Both the position numbers and the translations under genes were made by a program. Source: Rhizobium sp. ASV20 (GTDB lineage: Bacteria > Pseudomonadota > Alphaproteobacteria > Rhizobiales > Rhizobiaceae). Taken from it: a stretch of 64,000 nucleotides of DNA. The stretch is taken from the NCBI RefSeq assembly GCF_016429015.1, contig NZ_JAELTU010000024.1:1-64000 (forward strand), read 5' to 3'. Each line of letters starts with the position of its first letter. The first letter of the stretch is position 1. This document shows positions 54,919 through 64,000 of the stretch, in pieces. The notes beneath the pieces are model-generated. The model was given only the letters and a program-made list of their open reading frames with translations. It did no database searches and had not been told where the DNA came from.

Positions 54919-55533
54919 CTATATATCGAGGAAAACCGTTTCCTTGTCGCCCTGCAAATGGACGTCGAAGGTGTAAGAGGAGCCTTCCTTGATGCCAATC
55001 AGCGTTGCGACACGATCTCTATGTTCGATGCGAGCGAGCAACGGGTCTTCGGCATTTGCGGCAGCCTCCTCCGGGAAATACATGCGCGTATGCAGGCCGA
55101 CATTGATGCCCCGCGCCACGATCCAGAAGGTGATGTGCGGTGCCATTTTGCGGCCATCCTTGAAGGGAACGCGGCCTGGCTTGATCGTCTCAAAGCGGAA
55201 AACGCCGTCGGCCGAACTGGTCGGGCAGCGCCCCCAGCCGGTAAAATTCGGATCGGCAGTGCCGCGCAACTCCGAGGGGCTGTTGTAAAGCCCGGCGCTG
55301 TCTGCCTGCCAGATTTCGAGGACGGCATCCTTAACCGGCGCTCCCGCGCCATCAAGAACCCTTCCCGTCACCGTGATGCGCTCGCCGAGCGTCTTGTCGT
55401 TGACCATGGCGGCGCCGAGATCGGTTTCGTAGACGCCGCCGATCTCGCTGTAGTTCGGCGTGAGGCCGATATGAACGTAAGGCCCTGCCGTTTGGGACGG
55501 CGTTTCCTTGAGATAGCCGAGTTCCTGTACCAT
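54919..55533 (-). CDS. pcaG: Protocatechuate 3,4-dioxygenase alpha subunit
   Basis: The 204-residue subunit has the intradiol dioxygenase fold (TPSQTAGPYVHIGL, VLEIWQADSAGLYN, FRFETIKPGRVP, APHITFWIVARGIN). It lacks the complete iron-ligand set, as expected for the alpha subunit. ATG 55533 overlaps the pcaH stop (TGATG), so the subunits are made together. It forms the active site with PcaH. Confidence 0.94.
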   Translation of the reverse strand: MVQELGYLKETPSQTAGPYVHIGLTPNYSEIGGVYETDLGAAMVNDKTLGERITVTGRVLDGAGAPVKDAVLEIWQADSAGLYNSPSELRGTADPNFTGWGRCPTSSADGVFRFETIKPGRVPFKDGRKMAPHITFWIVARGINVGLHTRMYFPEEAAANAEDPLLARIEHRDRVATLIGIKEGSSYTFDVHLQGDKETVFLDI

Positions 55534-56282
55534 CAATTGCCCTCCAGCCGGTTCTCGAACAAGGTCGAGCGGCGACCGCGCAGAACGATATCGAATTTAT
55601 AGGCGCGGGCATCCATCGGGATCGTGTTGCCCCAGTCGAGCGGCGCAATCAACTGCTCGATCGCCTGCCTGTCGGGGATCGTGCCGACGATCGGACATTT
55701 CCAGATCATCGGATCGCCCTCGAAATACATCTGCGTGATCAGCCGCTGCGCAAAACCGTGGCCAAAGACGGAGAAATGAATATGCGCCGGGCGCCAGTCG
55801 TTAACGCCGTTCGGCCAGGGATAGGCGCCGGGGCGGATGGTGCGGAAGGCATAGCGGCCCTCCTCATCGGTAATGGCACGGCCGCAACCGCCGAAATTCG
55901 GATCGATGGCGGCGAGATAGGTTTCCTTTTTGTGGCGGTAACGCCCACCGGCATTGGCCTGCCAGAATTCGAGCAAGACACCCGGCACCGGCCTGCCGCG
56001 CTCATCGAGCACGCGGCCGTGGACGACGATCCGCTCGCCGATGGCGCTTTCACCCGCTTTGGCAAAATTATGGATCAGGTCGTTGTCGAGCTCATTCAGG
56101 ATCGAATGGCCGAAGACAGGCCCGGTGATCTCGGAGACGGTGCCGTCGAGCGAAAGTAATGCCCGCTGCGGCGAGCGCAGTACCGAAGTTTTGTATCCCG
56201 GCGAGAAAGCCGGCGGATGCCAGGCGCGGTCTCTCGCAAAAAAGGCGCCCGTTTCGGGCTTGCTGTTGCTTCTATCGGACAT
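55533..56282 (-). CDS. pcaH: Protocatechuate 3,4-dioxygenase beta subunit
   Basis: The 249-residue iron subunit has all four ligands: Tyr115 (GGRYRHK), Tyr154 (GAYPW), His167 and His169 (RPAHIHF), with the same spacing as the known Pseudomonas enzyme. It cleaves protocatechuate between the two hydroxyls to give 3-carboxy-cis,cis-muconate. It lies 12 bases after pcaC and overlaps pcaG. Confidence 0.95.
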   Translation of the reverse strand: MSDRSNSKPETGAFFARDRAWHPPAFSPGYKTSVLRSPQRALLSLDGTVSEITGPVFGHSILNELDNDLIHNFAKAGESAIGERIVVHGRVLDERGRPVPGVLLEFWQANAGGRYRHKKETYLAAIDPNFGGCGRAITDEEGRYAFRTIRPGAYPWPNGVNDWRPAHIHFSVFGHGFAQRLITQMYFEGDPMIWKCPIVGTIPDRQAIEQLIAPLDWGNTIPMDARAYKFDIVLRGRRSTLFENRLEGN

Positions 56283-56294
56283 GTCTGCCTCGCT

Positions 56295-56699
56295 TCATGC
56301 CGCCTGTTCGGCGTCCATCTGTTCGAAAACCTGCTTAGCGATCTTGATCGCGTGGTTCGCCGCCGGCACGCCGGCATAGATCGCGACATGCAGAAGCGCT
56401 TCGCAAATATCGTCGCGCGTGGCGCCAGTGTTGCGCGTCGCACGGACATGCATGGCCACCTCGTCATCCTGACCGAGCGCCGCCAGAAGCGCGATCGTCA
56501 CGATGGAGCGCTCCCGCCAGCTGAGCGTCGGGCGCGACCAGACATGTCCCCAGGCAGCCTCGGTAATCAGCTCCTGGAAAGGCCGGTCGAAATCCGTCAC
56601 GCCCTGTTGAGCGCGATCGACATGGCTGTCGCCCAACACGGCGCGACGCGTCGCCATGCCCTGCAAATAGCGCTCGGATGGCGTGGTGGGGTCATTCAT
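56295..56699 (-). CDS. pcaC: 4-carboxymuconolactone decarboxylase
   Basis: The 134-residue protein is of the CMD/AhpD-like fold and normal length. WRERSIVTIALLAALGQDDEVAMH carries the conserved Glu and His region in part. It decarboxylates 4-carboxymuconolactone to beta-ketoadipate enol-lactone. ATG 56699 overlaps the pcaD stop by 4 bases (ATGA); the frame is open further upstream to 56777 without a ribosome site. Confidence 0.94.
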   Translation of the reverse strand: MNDPTTPSERYLQGMATRRAVLGDSHVDRAQQGVTDFDRPFQELITEAAWGHVWSRPTLSWRERSIVTIALLAALGQDDEVAMHVRATRNTGATRDDICEALLHVAIYAGVPAANHAIKIAKQVFEQMDAEQAA

Positions 56700-57505
56700 G
56701 GGGCTTGTTCTCCACGCAGGACGACGTCGATGAAGGCACGGATGGCTTCGGTCAACGCCTCGGGTTGTTCGACGCAAGGGATATGCCCCGCGTCCTTGAT
56801 CACTTCATAGCGCGCATTCGGGATGAGCTTTGCGGTCGAGAGGACCAGTTCCGGCGGCGTGGAACCATCCTGATCGCCGACGATGCAGATGGTGGGCACC
56901 GCTATTTTGGCAGCCGCCTCGGTCAGATCGGCATCGCGAAGCGCGGCGCATGTCGCGGCGTAACCTGCTGCGGGCTGGCGGGCCAGCATGTTGCAATAGC
57001 CGGAAAAGGCGGTGTTTTCCGGGCGACGAAAAGCGGGCGTGAACCAGCGCTCCATCACCGCATCGACGATCGATTCGATACCGTCAGCTTCAACCTTGGC
57101 AATGCGGGCATTCCAGCTTTCTGCCGTGCCGATCTTGTGGGCGGTGTCGCAGAGGATCAGCGCCCGCACCAGATCCGGGCGACGCTGATAGAGCGACTGG
57201 GCGACCAGTCCACCGACCGAAAGCCCGCAAATGATGGCATTCTTGACCGAAAGGAAATCGAGCAGGCCGGCAAGGTCGGTCGCATGATCCTCGATGGAAT
57301 AGGGCATCGGGCCGAGATCGGAGAGACCGTGGCCGCGCTTGTCATAGAGCACGATGGCGAAATCGCCGGCGAGGCGCACGATCACGTCGCGCCAGATCCG
57401 GAAATCGGTACCGAGCGAATTGGCAAACACAAGCACCGGCTTGTCGGCGGGGCCACCAATGATCTGATAGTGGATCGTGACGTCGTTGATGCGGGCAAAC
57501 TGCAC
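56696..57505 (-). CDS. pcaD: 3-oxoadipate enol-lactonase
   Basis: The 269-residue alpha/beta hydrolase has the nucleophile elbow CGLSVGGLVA, the catalytic Asp in GDQDGSTP and the His in KDAGHIPC. It hydrolyses the enol-lactone to beta-ketoadipate. It is the first gene of pcaDCHGB and is divergent from pcaQ; the order D-C-H-G-B is that of Agrobacterium and Sinorhizobium. Confidence 0.94.
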   Translation of the reverse strand: MQFARINDVTIHYQIIGGPADKPVLVFANSLGTDFRIWRDVIVRLAGDFAIVLYDKRGHGLSDLGPMPYSIEDHATDLAGLLDFLSVKNAIICGLSVGGLVAQSLYQRRPDLVRALILCDTAHKIGTAESWNARIAKVEADGIESIVDAVMERWFTPAFRRPENTAFSGYCNMLARQPAAGYAATCAALRDADLTEAAAKIAVPTICIVGDQDGSTPPELVLSTAKLIPNARYEVIKDAGHIPCVEQPEALTEAIRAFIDVVLRGEQAP

Positions 57506-57575
57506 TGGAAATCTCCTCGGGCGCGAGATTGGATCTATAATCTGGTTAGGTAAAATGATATTTCTTTGCTCTACG

Positions 57576-57591
57576 ATAACTCAACGGTTAT
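57576..57591. promoter_or_regulatory. PcaQ-binding box
   Basis: ATAACTCAACGGTTAT matches the ATAACC-N4-GGTTAA motif reported for PcaQ in Agrobacterium and Sinorhizobium, with one change in each half. It lies 70 bases before the pcaD start and 8 bases before the pcaQ ATG, where it can activate pcaD and repress pcaQ. Confidence 0.8.
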
Positions 57592-57599
57592 GAATAGGC

Positions 57600-58526
57600 A
57601 TGCTCGACGCACGCATTAAGTTCCGCCATCTGCAGACCTTTGTCGAGGTTGCGCGCCAGAAAAGCGTCATCAAGGCCGCGGGACTGCTGAATATCAGCCA
57701 GCCAGCGGTGACGAAGACGATCCGTGAGCTGGAGGAGGCGCTCGGCGTCGCCGTCTTCGAGCGCGACGGGCGCGGTATCCGCATTACCCGCTACGGCGAA
57801 GTCTTCCTGCGCCATGCGGGAGCAGCGCTGACAGCTCTTCGCCAAGGCATGGATTCGGTATCCCAGGAACGCTCGGGCGAGGCGCCACCGATCCGTGTCG
57901 GCGCACTGCCGACGGTTTCAACGCGGATCATGCCTCGAGCGATGGACCTGTTTCTCAAGGAAGAAACCTGGAGCCGCATCAAGATCGTGACCGGCGAAAA
58001 TGCCGTGCTGCTGGAGCAGTTGCGCGTTGGCGATCTCGACCTCGTCGTCGGGCGGCTTGCCAGCCCCGAGAACATGGCGGGTTTCTCCTTCGAACACCTC
58101 TATTCCGAGCAAGTGGTCTTCGCAGTTCGAGCCGGCCACCCGTTGCTGTCCGACAGGCAATCGCTGTTTTCCGATCTCAACCGCTACACGATCCTGATGC
58201 CGACGCGCGGTTCGATCATCCGCCCGTTTGTCGAGAGCTTTCTGATCGCCAATGGTGCCGGCGGAGTGCCAAACCAGATCGAAACGGTTTCGGACTCCTT
58301 CGGCCGCGCTTTCGTGCGATCGAGCGACGCCATCTGGATCATCTCGGCCGGCGTCGTTGCCGGCGATGTCGAAGACGGACTGCTGGCACTGCTACCGATC
58401 GACACCAGCGAAACAAAAGGGCCGGTGGGATTGACCATGCGCACCGACGCCATTCCCACATTGCCGCTGTCGATCCTGATGCAGACCATCCGCGAGGCGG
58501 CAAGCGAAGTCGCCAGGAAGCTCTAA
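57600..58526 (+). CDS. pcaQ: LysR-type activator of pcaDCHGB
   Basis: The 308-residue protein has the LysR N-terminal helix-turn-helix (LQTFVEVARQKSVIKAAGLLNISQ pattern in part) and a C-terminal two-lobe effector domain. In the related species PcaQ senses beta-carboxy-cis,cis-muconate and gamma-carboxymuconolactone. It is divergent from pcaD with a matching box between the two genes. Confidence 0.93.
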   Translation: MLDARIKFRHLQTFVEVARQKSVIKAAGLLNISQPAVTKTIRELEEALGVAVFERDGRGIRITRYGEVFLRHAGAALTALRQGMDSVSQERSGEAPPIRVGALPTVSTRIMPRAMDLFLKEETWSRIKIVTGENAVLLEQLRVGDLDLVVGRLASPENMAGFSFEHLYSEQVVFAVRAGHPLLSDRQSLFSDLNRYTILMPTRGSIIRPFVESFLIANGAGGVPNQIETVSDSFGRAFVRSSDAIWIISAGVVAGDVEDGLLALLPIDTSETKGPVGLTMRTDAIPTLPLSILMQTIREAASEVARKL

Positions 58527-58533
58527 CGCTCGC

Positions 58534-59724
<1,191 letters not shown>

Positions 59725-59820
59725 TTATTTCCCCTAAAGTCTGTTCGGCGCGAAGCGGATCCGCAATGGACATTTCGGTCATGAAATTGCACAAAACGAG
59801 CATGGTGAAAGAGGAAAGCC

Positions 59821-60708
59821 ATGACCAGGAACGTGCCGACCTATGAGCTCTACGGCGAAAATACCGGCCAAAAGCCGGATTTTTGGCTCCATTGCGAAAC
59901 GATTCCGTCCCGCAGCAGCCTGCATCACTGGGAGATCCGTCCGCACCGGCACGAGAGCTTCTTTCAGATCTTGTACATAGATGCCGGATCTGGTGACGCG
60001 GTCTTCGACGGCGTTCCACATGCGATCGTGCCGCCTGCCGTCATTACCGTGCCGCCGCGTCTCAACCACGGCTTCCGGTTCTCGCGCGACATAGACGGCT
60101 TCGTCATCACGGTGCTGATCTCACATTTAAAGGCCTCTCCGGGTGATCGCAGTCGCCTTGGCACATGGCTTGCCGGGCCGCATCTGACCTTGCTGGATAC
60201 CAGCGATGACGATGCTATGCACGTCGCCAGCACACTGAGGCGCCTGGGGGATGAATTCGCCAGCCAGCGCAACGGCCGTACCGATCTGCTCGAAGCCTAT
60301 CTGACAACAGCACTGTTGCTGACGGCGCGGATTGTCAGGAAAAGCGATGAAAATGCCAATCCGGATGACGAAACCGAACGCCGGATGGAAATGCTGCAAG
60401 GCCTCATCCAGCGTCACTTCCGTTCGCACAAGCCGGCCGCCTTCTATGCCGAGAGCCTGGGCATCTCGCCCGCTCATCTCAGTCGCATCGTGCGTAGCCG
60501 GACGGGGCACGGCGCGCACGAGCTGATCACGCGCAAACTGCTGGATGAAGCCAAGCGCGAACTGGTCTTCACCTTCGCGACAGTGCAGGAGATCAGCTAT
60601 CGCCTCGGCTTCGCCGACCCCGCCTATTTCTCTCGCTTCTTCGTCAAACAGACCGGCCAAACACCCCGCGCCTGGCGCATCGGCGAACGGGAACGGCTCG
60701 GGATGTAG
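59821..60708 (+). CDS. pobR: AraC-family activator of pobA
   Basis: The 295-residue protein has an N-terminal cupin-like half (HRHESFFQILYIDAGSG) and a C-terminal double helix-turn-helix (AESLGISPAHLSRIV, EISYRLGFADPAYFSRFF). Rhizobial pobA genes are controlled by an AraC-type PobR, while Acinetobacter uses an IclR type. It is divergent from pobA across 114 bases, which should hold its target. The effector is expected to be 4-hydroxybenzoate. Confidence 0.88.
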   Translation: MTRNVPTYELYGENTGQKPDFWLHCETIPSRSSLHHWEIRPHRHESFFQILYIDAGSGDAVFDGVPHAIVPPAVITVPPRLNHGFRFSRDIDGFVITVLISHLKASPGDRSRLGTWLAGPHLTLLDTSDDDAMHVASTLRRLGDEFASQRNGRTDLLEAYLTTALLLTARIVRKSDENANPDDETERRMEMLQGLIQRHFRSHKPAAFYAESLGISPAHLSRIVRSRTGHGAHELITRKLLDEAKRELVFTFATVQEISYRLGFADPAYFSRFFVKQTGQTPRAWRIGERERLGM

Positions 60709-60723
60709 AAAAGTTAATCGGCC

Positions 60724-60774
60724 ATGCCCATCCTCATTCGGAGGTGGGCAGCCGCGAGGGCAAGGATACCCTCG
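60724..60774. terminator. Tandem hairpins between convergent pobR and pcaR
   Basis: Two stems lie in the 79-base gap. The first pairs GCCCATCCTC with GGAGGTGGGC imperfectly. The second pairs CGAGGG (60755-60760) with CCCTCG (60769-60774) and is followed by GAAAATATAATAG. They could stop transcription from both sides. Confidence 0.5.
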
Positions 60775-60787
60775 GAAAATATAATAG

Positions 60788-61543
60788 CTACGGTAGCACC
60801 AGCCGCAGCGCCTTTTGCGTCTCTTTCAGCAGCGGCAGAAATCGCTCCGCCATCTCGGCAGCAGCGACATAGGCGGCCGGCGCGCCGATATTGATCGCAG
60901 CGACGGTCTGACCGCGGTCATTTTCGACAGGCACGGCGATCGAGCAGAGGCCGATTTCCAGCTCCTGATCGATGACGGCATATCCCTGTTCCCTCACCCG
61001 GCGGAACTCAGCCATCAATTCCTCAGGATCCGTCTTGGTGTTCGGCGTGTTGGCCTTGAGGTCGGTCCTTTCAAGCACCGCGCGCGCCTCGCTTTCCGGC
61101 AAGGCGGATAGCAGGACACGGCCCATCGAGGCGCAGAAGGCCGGGAGACGGCTGCCCGGCGTGAGGTTGATCGACATCACCCGGCGCTGGGAGGCGCGGG
61201 CGACGTAGACGACTTCCGTTCCGTCGAGCACCGAAGCTGAGGCGTTCTGCCCGGCGCGTTCTGCGAGCTGATCGAGATGCGGTTGGATGATGATCGGCAG
61301 TGGTGTCGCCGCCAGATAGGCATGGCCGAGCCGCAGGATTTTCGGCGTCAGGGTGAAGAATTTTCCGTCATAGACGGCATAGCCAAGCTCGGACAGCGTC
61401 AGCAGCGAACGGCGCACGGTGGCGCGGTCGAGCCCTGTCAGTTTCGATGCCTCTGCAATCGTCAGGCGCTGCCGCGTCTCGCCGAAGGCTTCGATGACTT
61501 TCAGACCCTTGGCAAATCCACTGACGAAATCCGTTTCGCGCAT
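60788..61543 (-). CDS. pcaR: IclR-family regulator of pcaIJF
   Basis: The 251-residue protein has the IclR N-terminal winged helix (RLTIAEASKLTGLDRATVRRSLLTL in part) and the C-terminal effector domain (GSRLPAFCASMGRVLLSALPES). PcaR senses beta-ketoadipate and activates pcaIJF in Pseudomonas and Agrobacterium. It is divergent from pcaI with a strong inverted repeat between the two genes. Confidence 0.93.
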   Translation of the reverse strand: MRETDFVSGFAKGLKVIEAFGETRQRLTIAEASKLTGLDRATVRRSLLTLSELGYAVYDGKFFTLTPKILRLGHAYLAATPLPIIIQPHLDQLAERAGQNASASVLDGTEVVYVARASQRRVMSINLTPGSRLPAFCASMGRVLLSALPESEARAVLERTDLKANTPNTKTDPEELMAEFRRVREQGYAVIDQELEIGLCSIAVPVENDRGQTVAAINIGAPAAYVAAAEMAERFLPLLKETQKALRLVLP

Positions 61544-61569
61544 CGCAACCTTCCCAAAATCTCAAGCAG

Positions 61570-61608
61570 TTTGTGCGATATATGAACAAATGTCAAATAT
61601 CGCACAAA
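61570..61608. promoter_or_regulatory. Probable PcaR operator between pcaR and pcaI
   Basis: TTTGTGCGATAT (61570-61581) and ATATCGCACAAA (61597-61608) are a perfect 12-bp inverted repeat with a 15-base spacer. It lies 27 bases before the pcaR start and 69 bases before pcaI. Size and position fit an IclR-type operator serving both genes. Confidence 0.75.
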
Positions 61609-61677
61609 TTCATTGACGGCCTCAAGCCGAAGGCGCTTATTGGCGCCCACAAGAACGGCATTTGTTGAGGAGATCCT

Positions 61678-62538
61678 ATGGCGAAGATCCTATCGCTTTC
61701 GCAGGCGGTGGCGGAGAATGTGCGGGACGGCGACACCGTCGCGATGGAAGGGTTCACCCATCTCATTCCTTACGCCGCAGGCCACGAAATCATCCGTCAG
61801 GGCAGAAAAGATCTGTTCCTCATCCGCATGACGCCGGACATTCTCTATGACCAGTTGATCGGCGTCGGTGCAGCACGAGGCATGAAATTTTCGTGGGGTG
61901 GTAATCCCGGCGTCGGCTCGCTCCATCGCTTCCGCGACGCGGTCGAGAACCAGTGGCCTCGACCGCTGGAAATCGAAGAGCATTCGCACGCCGCCATGGC
62001 CAATGCCTATGAAGCCGGTGCCGCAAACCTGCCATTTGCCATGCTGCGCGGCTATATCGGCGCCGACCTTCCCAAGGTCAACCCGAACATCAAGAGCGTC
62101 ACTTGCCCTTTCACCGGCGAAGTGCTCGCCGCCGTTCCCGCCATCCGGCCAGACGTTTCCATCATCCATGCACTGCGTGCCGACCGAAAGGGCAATGTGC
62201 TGCTCGAAGGCATCGTGGGCGTTCAGAAGGAAGCCGTGCTTGCCGCCAAGCACTCGATCGTTACGGTCGAGGAAATCGTCGACGAGCTGAAGCCGTCCTC
62301 GCCCAATTCCGTCGTCTTGCCGACATGGGCGGTCACGGCGGTCGCGGCCGTGCCGGGCGGAGCCTTCCCCTCCTATGCACAGGGCTACTACAAGCGCTCC
62401 AACGCCTTCTATATCGCCTGGGACGAAATCGCCCGCGATCGCGATAGCTTCCAGGCCTGGATCGAAGAGCATGTGATGAAGGCCAGTCCGGAGGACTTTG
62501 CCAGACATGCCGGCAAAACGCCGGTCAAGTCGGCGTAA
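61678..62538 (+). CDS. pcaI: 3-oxoadipate CoA-transferase subunit A
   Basis: The 286-residue subunit has the family I CoA-transferase alpha pattern (VRDGDTVAMEGFTHLIPYAA, MKFSWGGNPGVGSLHRFRDA in part). With PcaJ it moves CoA from succinyl-CoA to beta-ketoadipate. ATG 61678 follows TTGAGGAGA. It is the longer form of the subunit, common in rhizobia. pcaJ starts 10 bases after its stop. Confidence 0.93.
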   Translation: MAKILSLSQAVAENVRDGDTVAMEGFTHLIPYAAGHEIIRQGRKDLFLIRMTPDILYDQLIGVGAARGMKFSWGGNPGVGSLHRFRDAVENQWPRPLEIEEHSHAAMANAYEAGAANLPFAMLRGYIGADLPKVNPNIKSVTCPFTGEVLAAVPAIRPDVSIIHALRADRKGNVLLEGIVGVQKEAVLAAKHSIVTVEEIVDELKPSSPNSVVLPTWAVTAVAAVPGGAFPSYAQGYYKRSNAFYIAWDEIARDRDSFQAWIEEHVMKASPEDFARHAGKTPVKSA

Positions 62539-62548
62539 GGAGGTCAAG

Positions 62549-63319
62549 ATGAGCGATTTTACGCCTACCGAAATGATGACGATTGCAGCCGCCCGCGCAC
62601 TGACGAATGACGATGTCTGCTTCGTCGGCATCGGCGCGCCCTCTGCTGCCTGCAACGTCGCGCGGCTGACCCATGCGCCTGACATCACCCTGATCTACGA
62701 AAGCGGCACGGTCGGCACCAAGCCGGAGGTTCTGCCGCTCTCGATCGGCGACGGCGAGCTTTGCGACACCGCACTTTTCACCGTTTCCGTGCCGGAGATG
62801 TTCCGTTACTGGCTGCAGGGCGGCCGTATCACCACCGGCTTCCTCGGTGGTGCGCAGATCGACAAGTTCGCCAATCTGAACACGACCGTCGTCGGCCCTT
62901 ACGATCACCCCAAGGTTCGCCTGCCCGGCGGCGGTGGCGCACCGGAAATTGCCAGCAATTGCGGCCAGATCTTCATCACCATGGCACTATCCAAGCGCGG
63001 CTTCATCGAGAAGCTGCCCTTCATCACCTCGATGGGCCATGGCGAGGGCGGCAATCATCGCGAGCGCCTGGGCATGAAGACGAAAGGCCCGACTCGCGTT
63101 ATTACCGATCTCTGCATTCTCGAGCCTGATCCGGTGACCAAGGAATTGACTGTCGTGTCGATCCACAAAGGTGTAACCCGGGAGCAGATCACCGAGAATT
63201 GCGGCTGGACGCTCAAGTTTGCCGATGAGGTGATCGAGACGCCCGTACCGACCGAAACCGAACTATCTGTCCTGCGCGATATCAACGCGCGCACCAAGAA
63301 AGCCCATGAGGCAGCCTGA
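62549..63319 (+). CDS. pcaJ: 3-oxoadipate CoA-transferase subunit B
   Basis: The 256-residue subunit holds the catalytic Glu51 in LIYESGTVG, which forms the CoA thioester. ATG 62549 follows TAAGGAGGT, in which the TAA is the pcaI stop; the frame is open upstream to 62498. The stop overlaps the pcaF start (TGATG). Confidence 0.93.
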   Translation: MSDFTPTEMMTIAAARALTNDDVCFVGIGAPSAACNVARLTHAPDITLIYESGTVGTKPEVLPLSIGDGELCDTALFTVSVPEMFRYWLQGGRITTGFLGGAQIDKFANLNTTVVGPYDHPKVRLPGGGGAPEIASNCGQIFITMALSKRGFIEKLPFITSMGHGEGGNHRERLGMKTKGPTRVITDLCILEPDPVTKELTVVSIHKGVTREQITENCGWTLKFADEVIETPVPTETELSVLRDINARTKKAHEAA

Positions 63320-64000
63320 TGACCGAAGCCTTTATCTGTGACTATATCCGCACCCCGATCGGCCGCTTTGGCGGATCTCTCTCCTCCGTTCGCGCCGATG
63401 ATCTCGGTGCGGTGCCACTGAAGGCGCTCATTGCGCGCAACGGCTCGGTCGACTGGGACGCCATCGACGACGTGATCTACGGCTGCGCCAATCAGGCAGG
63501 CGAGGACAATCGCAATGTCGCGCGCATGGCAATCCTGCTTGCCGGTCTGCCGATCTCCGTGCCGGGCACGACGATCAACCGGCTTTGCGGCTCGGGCATG
63601 GACGCCATCATCGCAGCTGCCCGCGCTATCCGCGCCGGAGAGGCCGACATCATGATTGCCGGCGGCGTCGAAAGCATGTCGCGGGCACCCTTCGTACTCC
63701 CCAAGGCTGAAAGCGCTTTTTCGCGCAACGCCGAAATCTACGACACCACCATCGGCTGGCGCTTCATCAACCCAGTCATGAAGAAGCAATACGGCGTCGA
63801 CTCGATGCCCGAGACGGGCGAGAACGTCGCGGAAGACTATAAGGTCAGCCGCGAAGATCAGGACGCCTTTGCCGTTCGCTCACAGGCCAAAGCTGCTGCA
63901 GCTCAGGAAAACGGTCGGCTTGCCAAGGAAATCACCTCAGTCACGATCCCGCAGCGCAAGGGTGATCCGGTCGTTGTCGGCAAGGACGAGCATCCGCGTG
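63319..64000 (+). CDS. pcaF: Beta-ketoadipyl-CoA thiolase (N-terminal part)
   Basis: The frame starts at ATG 63319, overlapping the pcaJ stop, and runs open to the end of the window (227 codons seen of an expected 400). The nucleophile Cys90 is in INRLCGSGMDA, and IAGGVESMSRAPFV and AEDYKVSREDQDAFA are the thiolase landmarks. It splits beta-ketoadipyl-CoA to succinyl-CoA and acetyl-CoA, the last step of the pathway. Confidence 0.94.
   Translation, partial: MTEAFICDYIRTPIGRFGGSLSSVRADDLGAVPLKALIARNGSVDWDAIDDVIYGCANQAGEDNRNVARMAILLAGLPISVPGTTINRLCGSGMDAIIAAARAIRAGEADIMIAGGVESMSRAPFVLPKAESAFSRNAEIYDTTIGWRFINPVMKKQYGVDSMPETGENVAEDYKVSREDQDAFAVRSQAKAAAAQENGRLAKEITSVTIPQRKGDPVVVGKDEHPR

Overview
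The window reads as chromosome or chromid DNA of a Rhizobium/Agrobacterium-type alphaproteobacterium. The evidence is the gene order of an agp alpha-galactoside operon like that of Sinorhizobium meliloti, a pca/pob protocatechuate block in rhizobial order with a PcaQ-type box, many solute-binding-protein ABC importers, and intergenic palindromes that look like rhizobial mosaic elements (RIME). GC-rich codon use is even throughout. I see no insertion sequence, tRNA, rRNA, CRISPR array or phage gene.

Layout. (1) 1-9.1 kb: the end of an acyltransferase, then a sugar locus with a CUT2 (ribose-type) ABC importer, an aldose-dehydrogenase-like aldo/keto reductase, a GntR regulator with two DNA-binding domains, and a GH2 glycosidase. 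(2) 9.3-20.8 kb: the agp operon, with an AraC regulator, a GH4 glycosidase, an oligopeptide-type importer of four genes and a second GH4 glycosidase, followed by a fumarylacetoacetate-hydrolase-family gene. (3) 20.8-44.0 kb: an unusual block. It holds a CYTH protein, a stand-alone cyclic-nucleotide-binding protein, an ABC-exporter-like protein whose ATPase motifs are all degenerate, three glycosyltransferases, a second oligopeptide-type importer, three class III cyclase-like proteins (one with a cytochrome-b-like anchor and a [2Fe-2S] domain, one of the DUF3095 type), two methyltransferases, a fourth glycosyltransferase, a deacetylase-like protein and a metallo-beta-lactamase-fold hydrolase. 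(4) 44.2-53.7 kb: a fused 5-oxoprolinase/hydantoinase with a MarR regulator, a GFA protein and a LIV-type amino-acid importer. (5) 53.9-64 kb: pcaDCHGB with pcaQ, pobA with pobR, and pcaR with pcaIJF (pcaF runs off the end).

How the genes work together. Regions 1 and 2 take up sugars or oligosaccharides and cleave them in the cytoplasm. Region 4 probably imports an amino-acid-like compound and opens its lactam or hydantoin ring. Region 5 converts 4-hydroxybenzoate through protocatechuate to beta-ketoadipate and on to the final thiolase.

Region 3 is the candidate undescribed system. Six proteins with nucleotide-signalling folds sit among glycan-building enzymes and transporters in two blocks that mostly share one strand. 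My working hypothesis is a glycoconjugate made or exported under cyclic-nucleotide and redox control. No product or signal can be read from the sequence alone.
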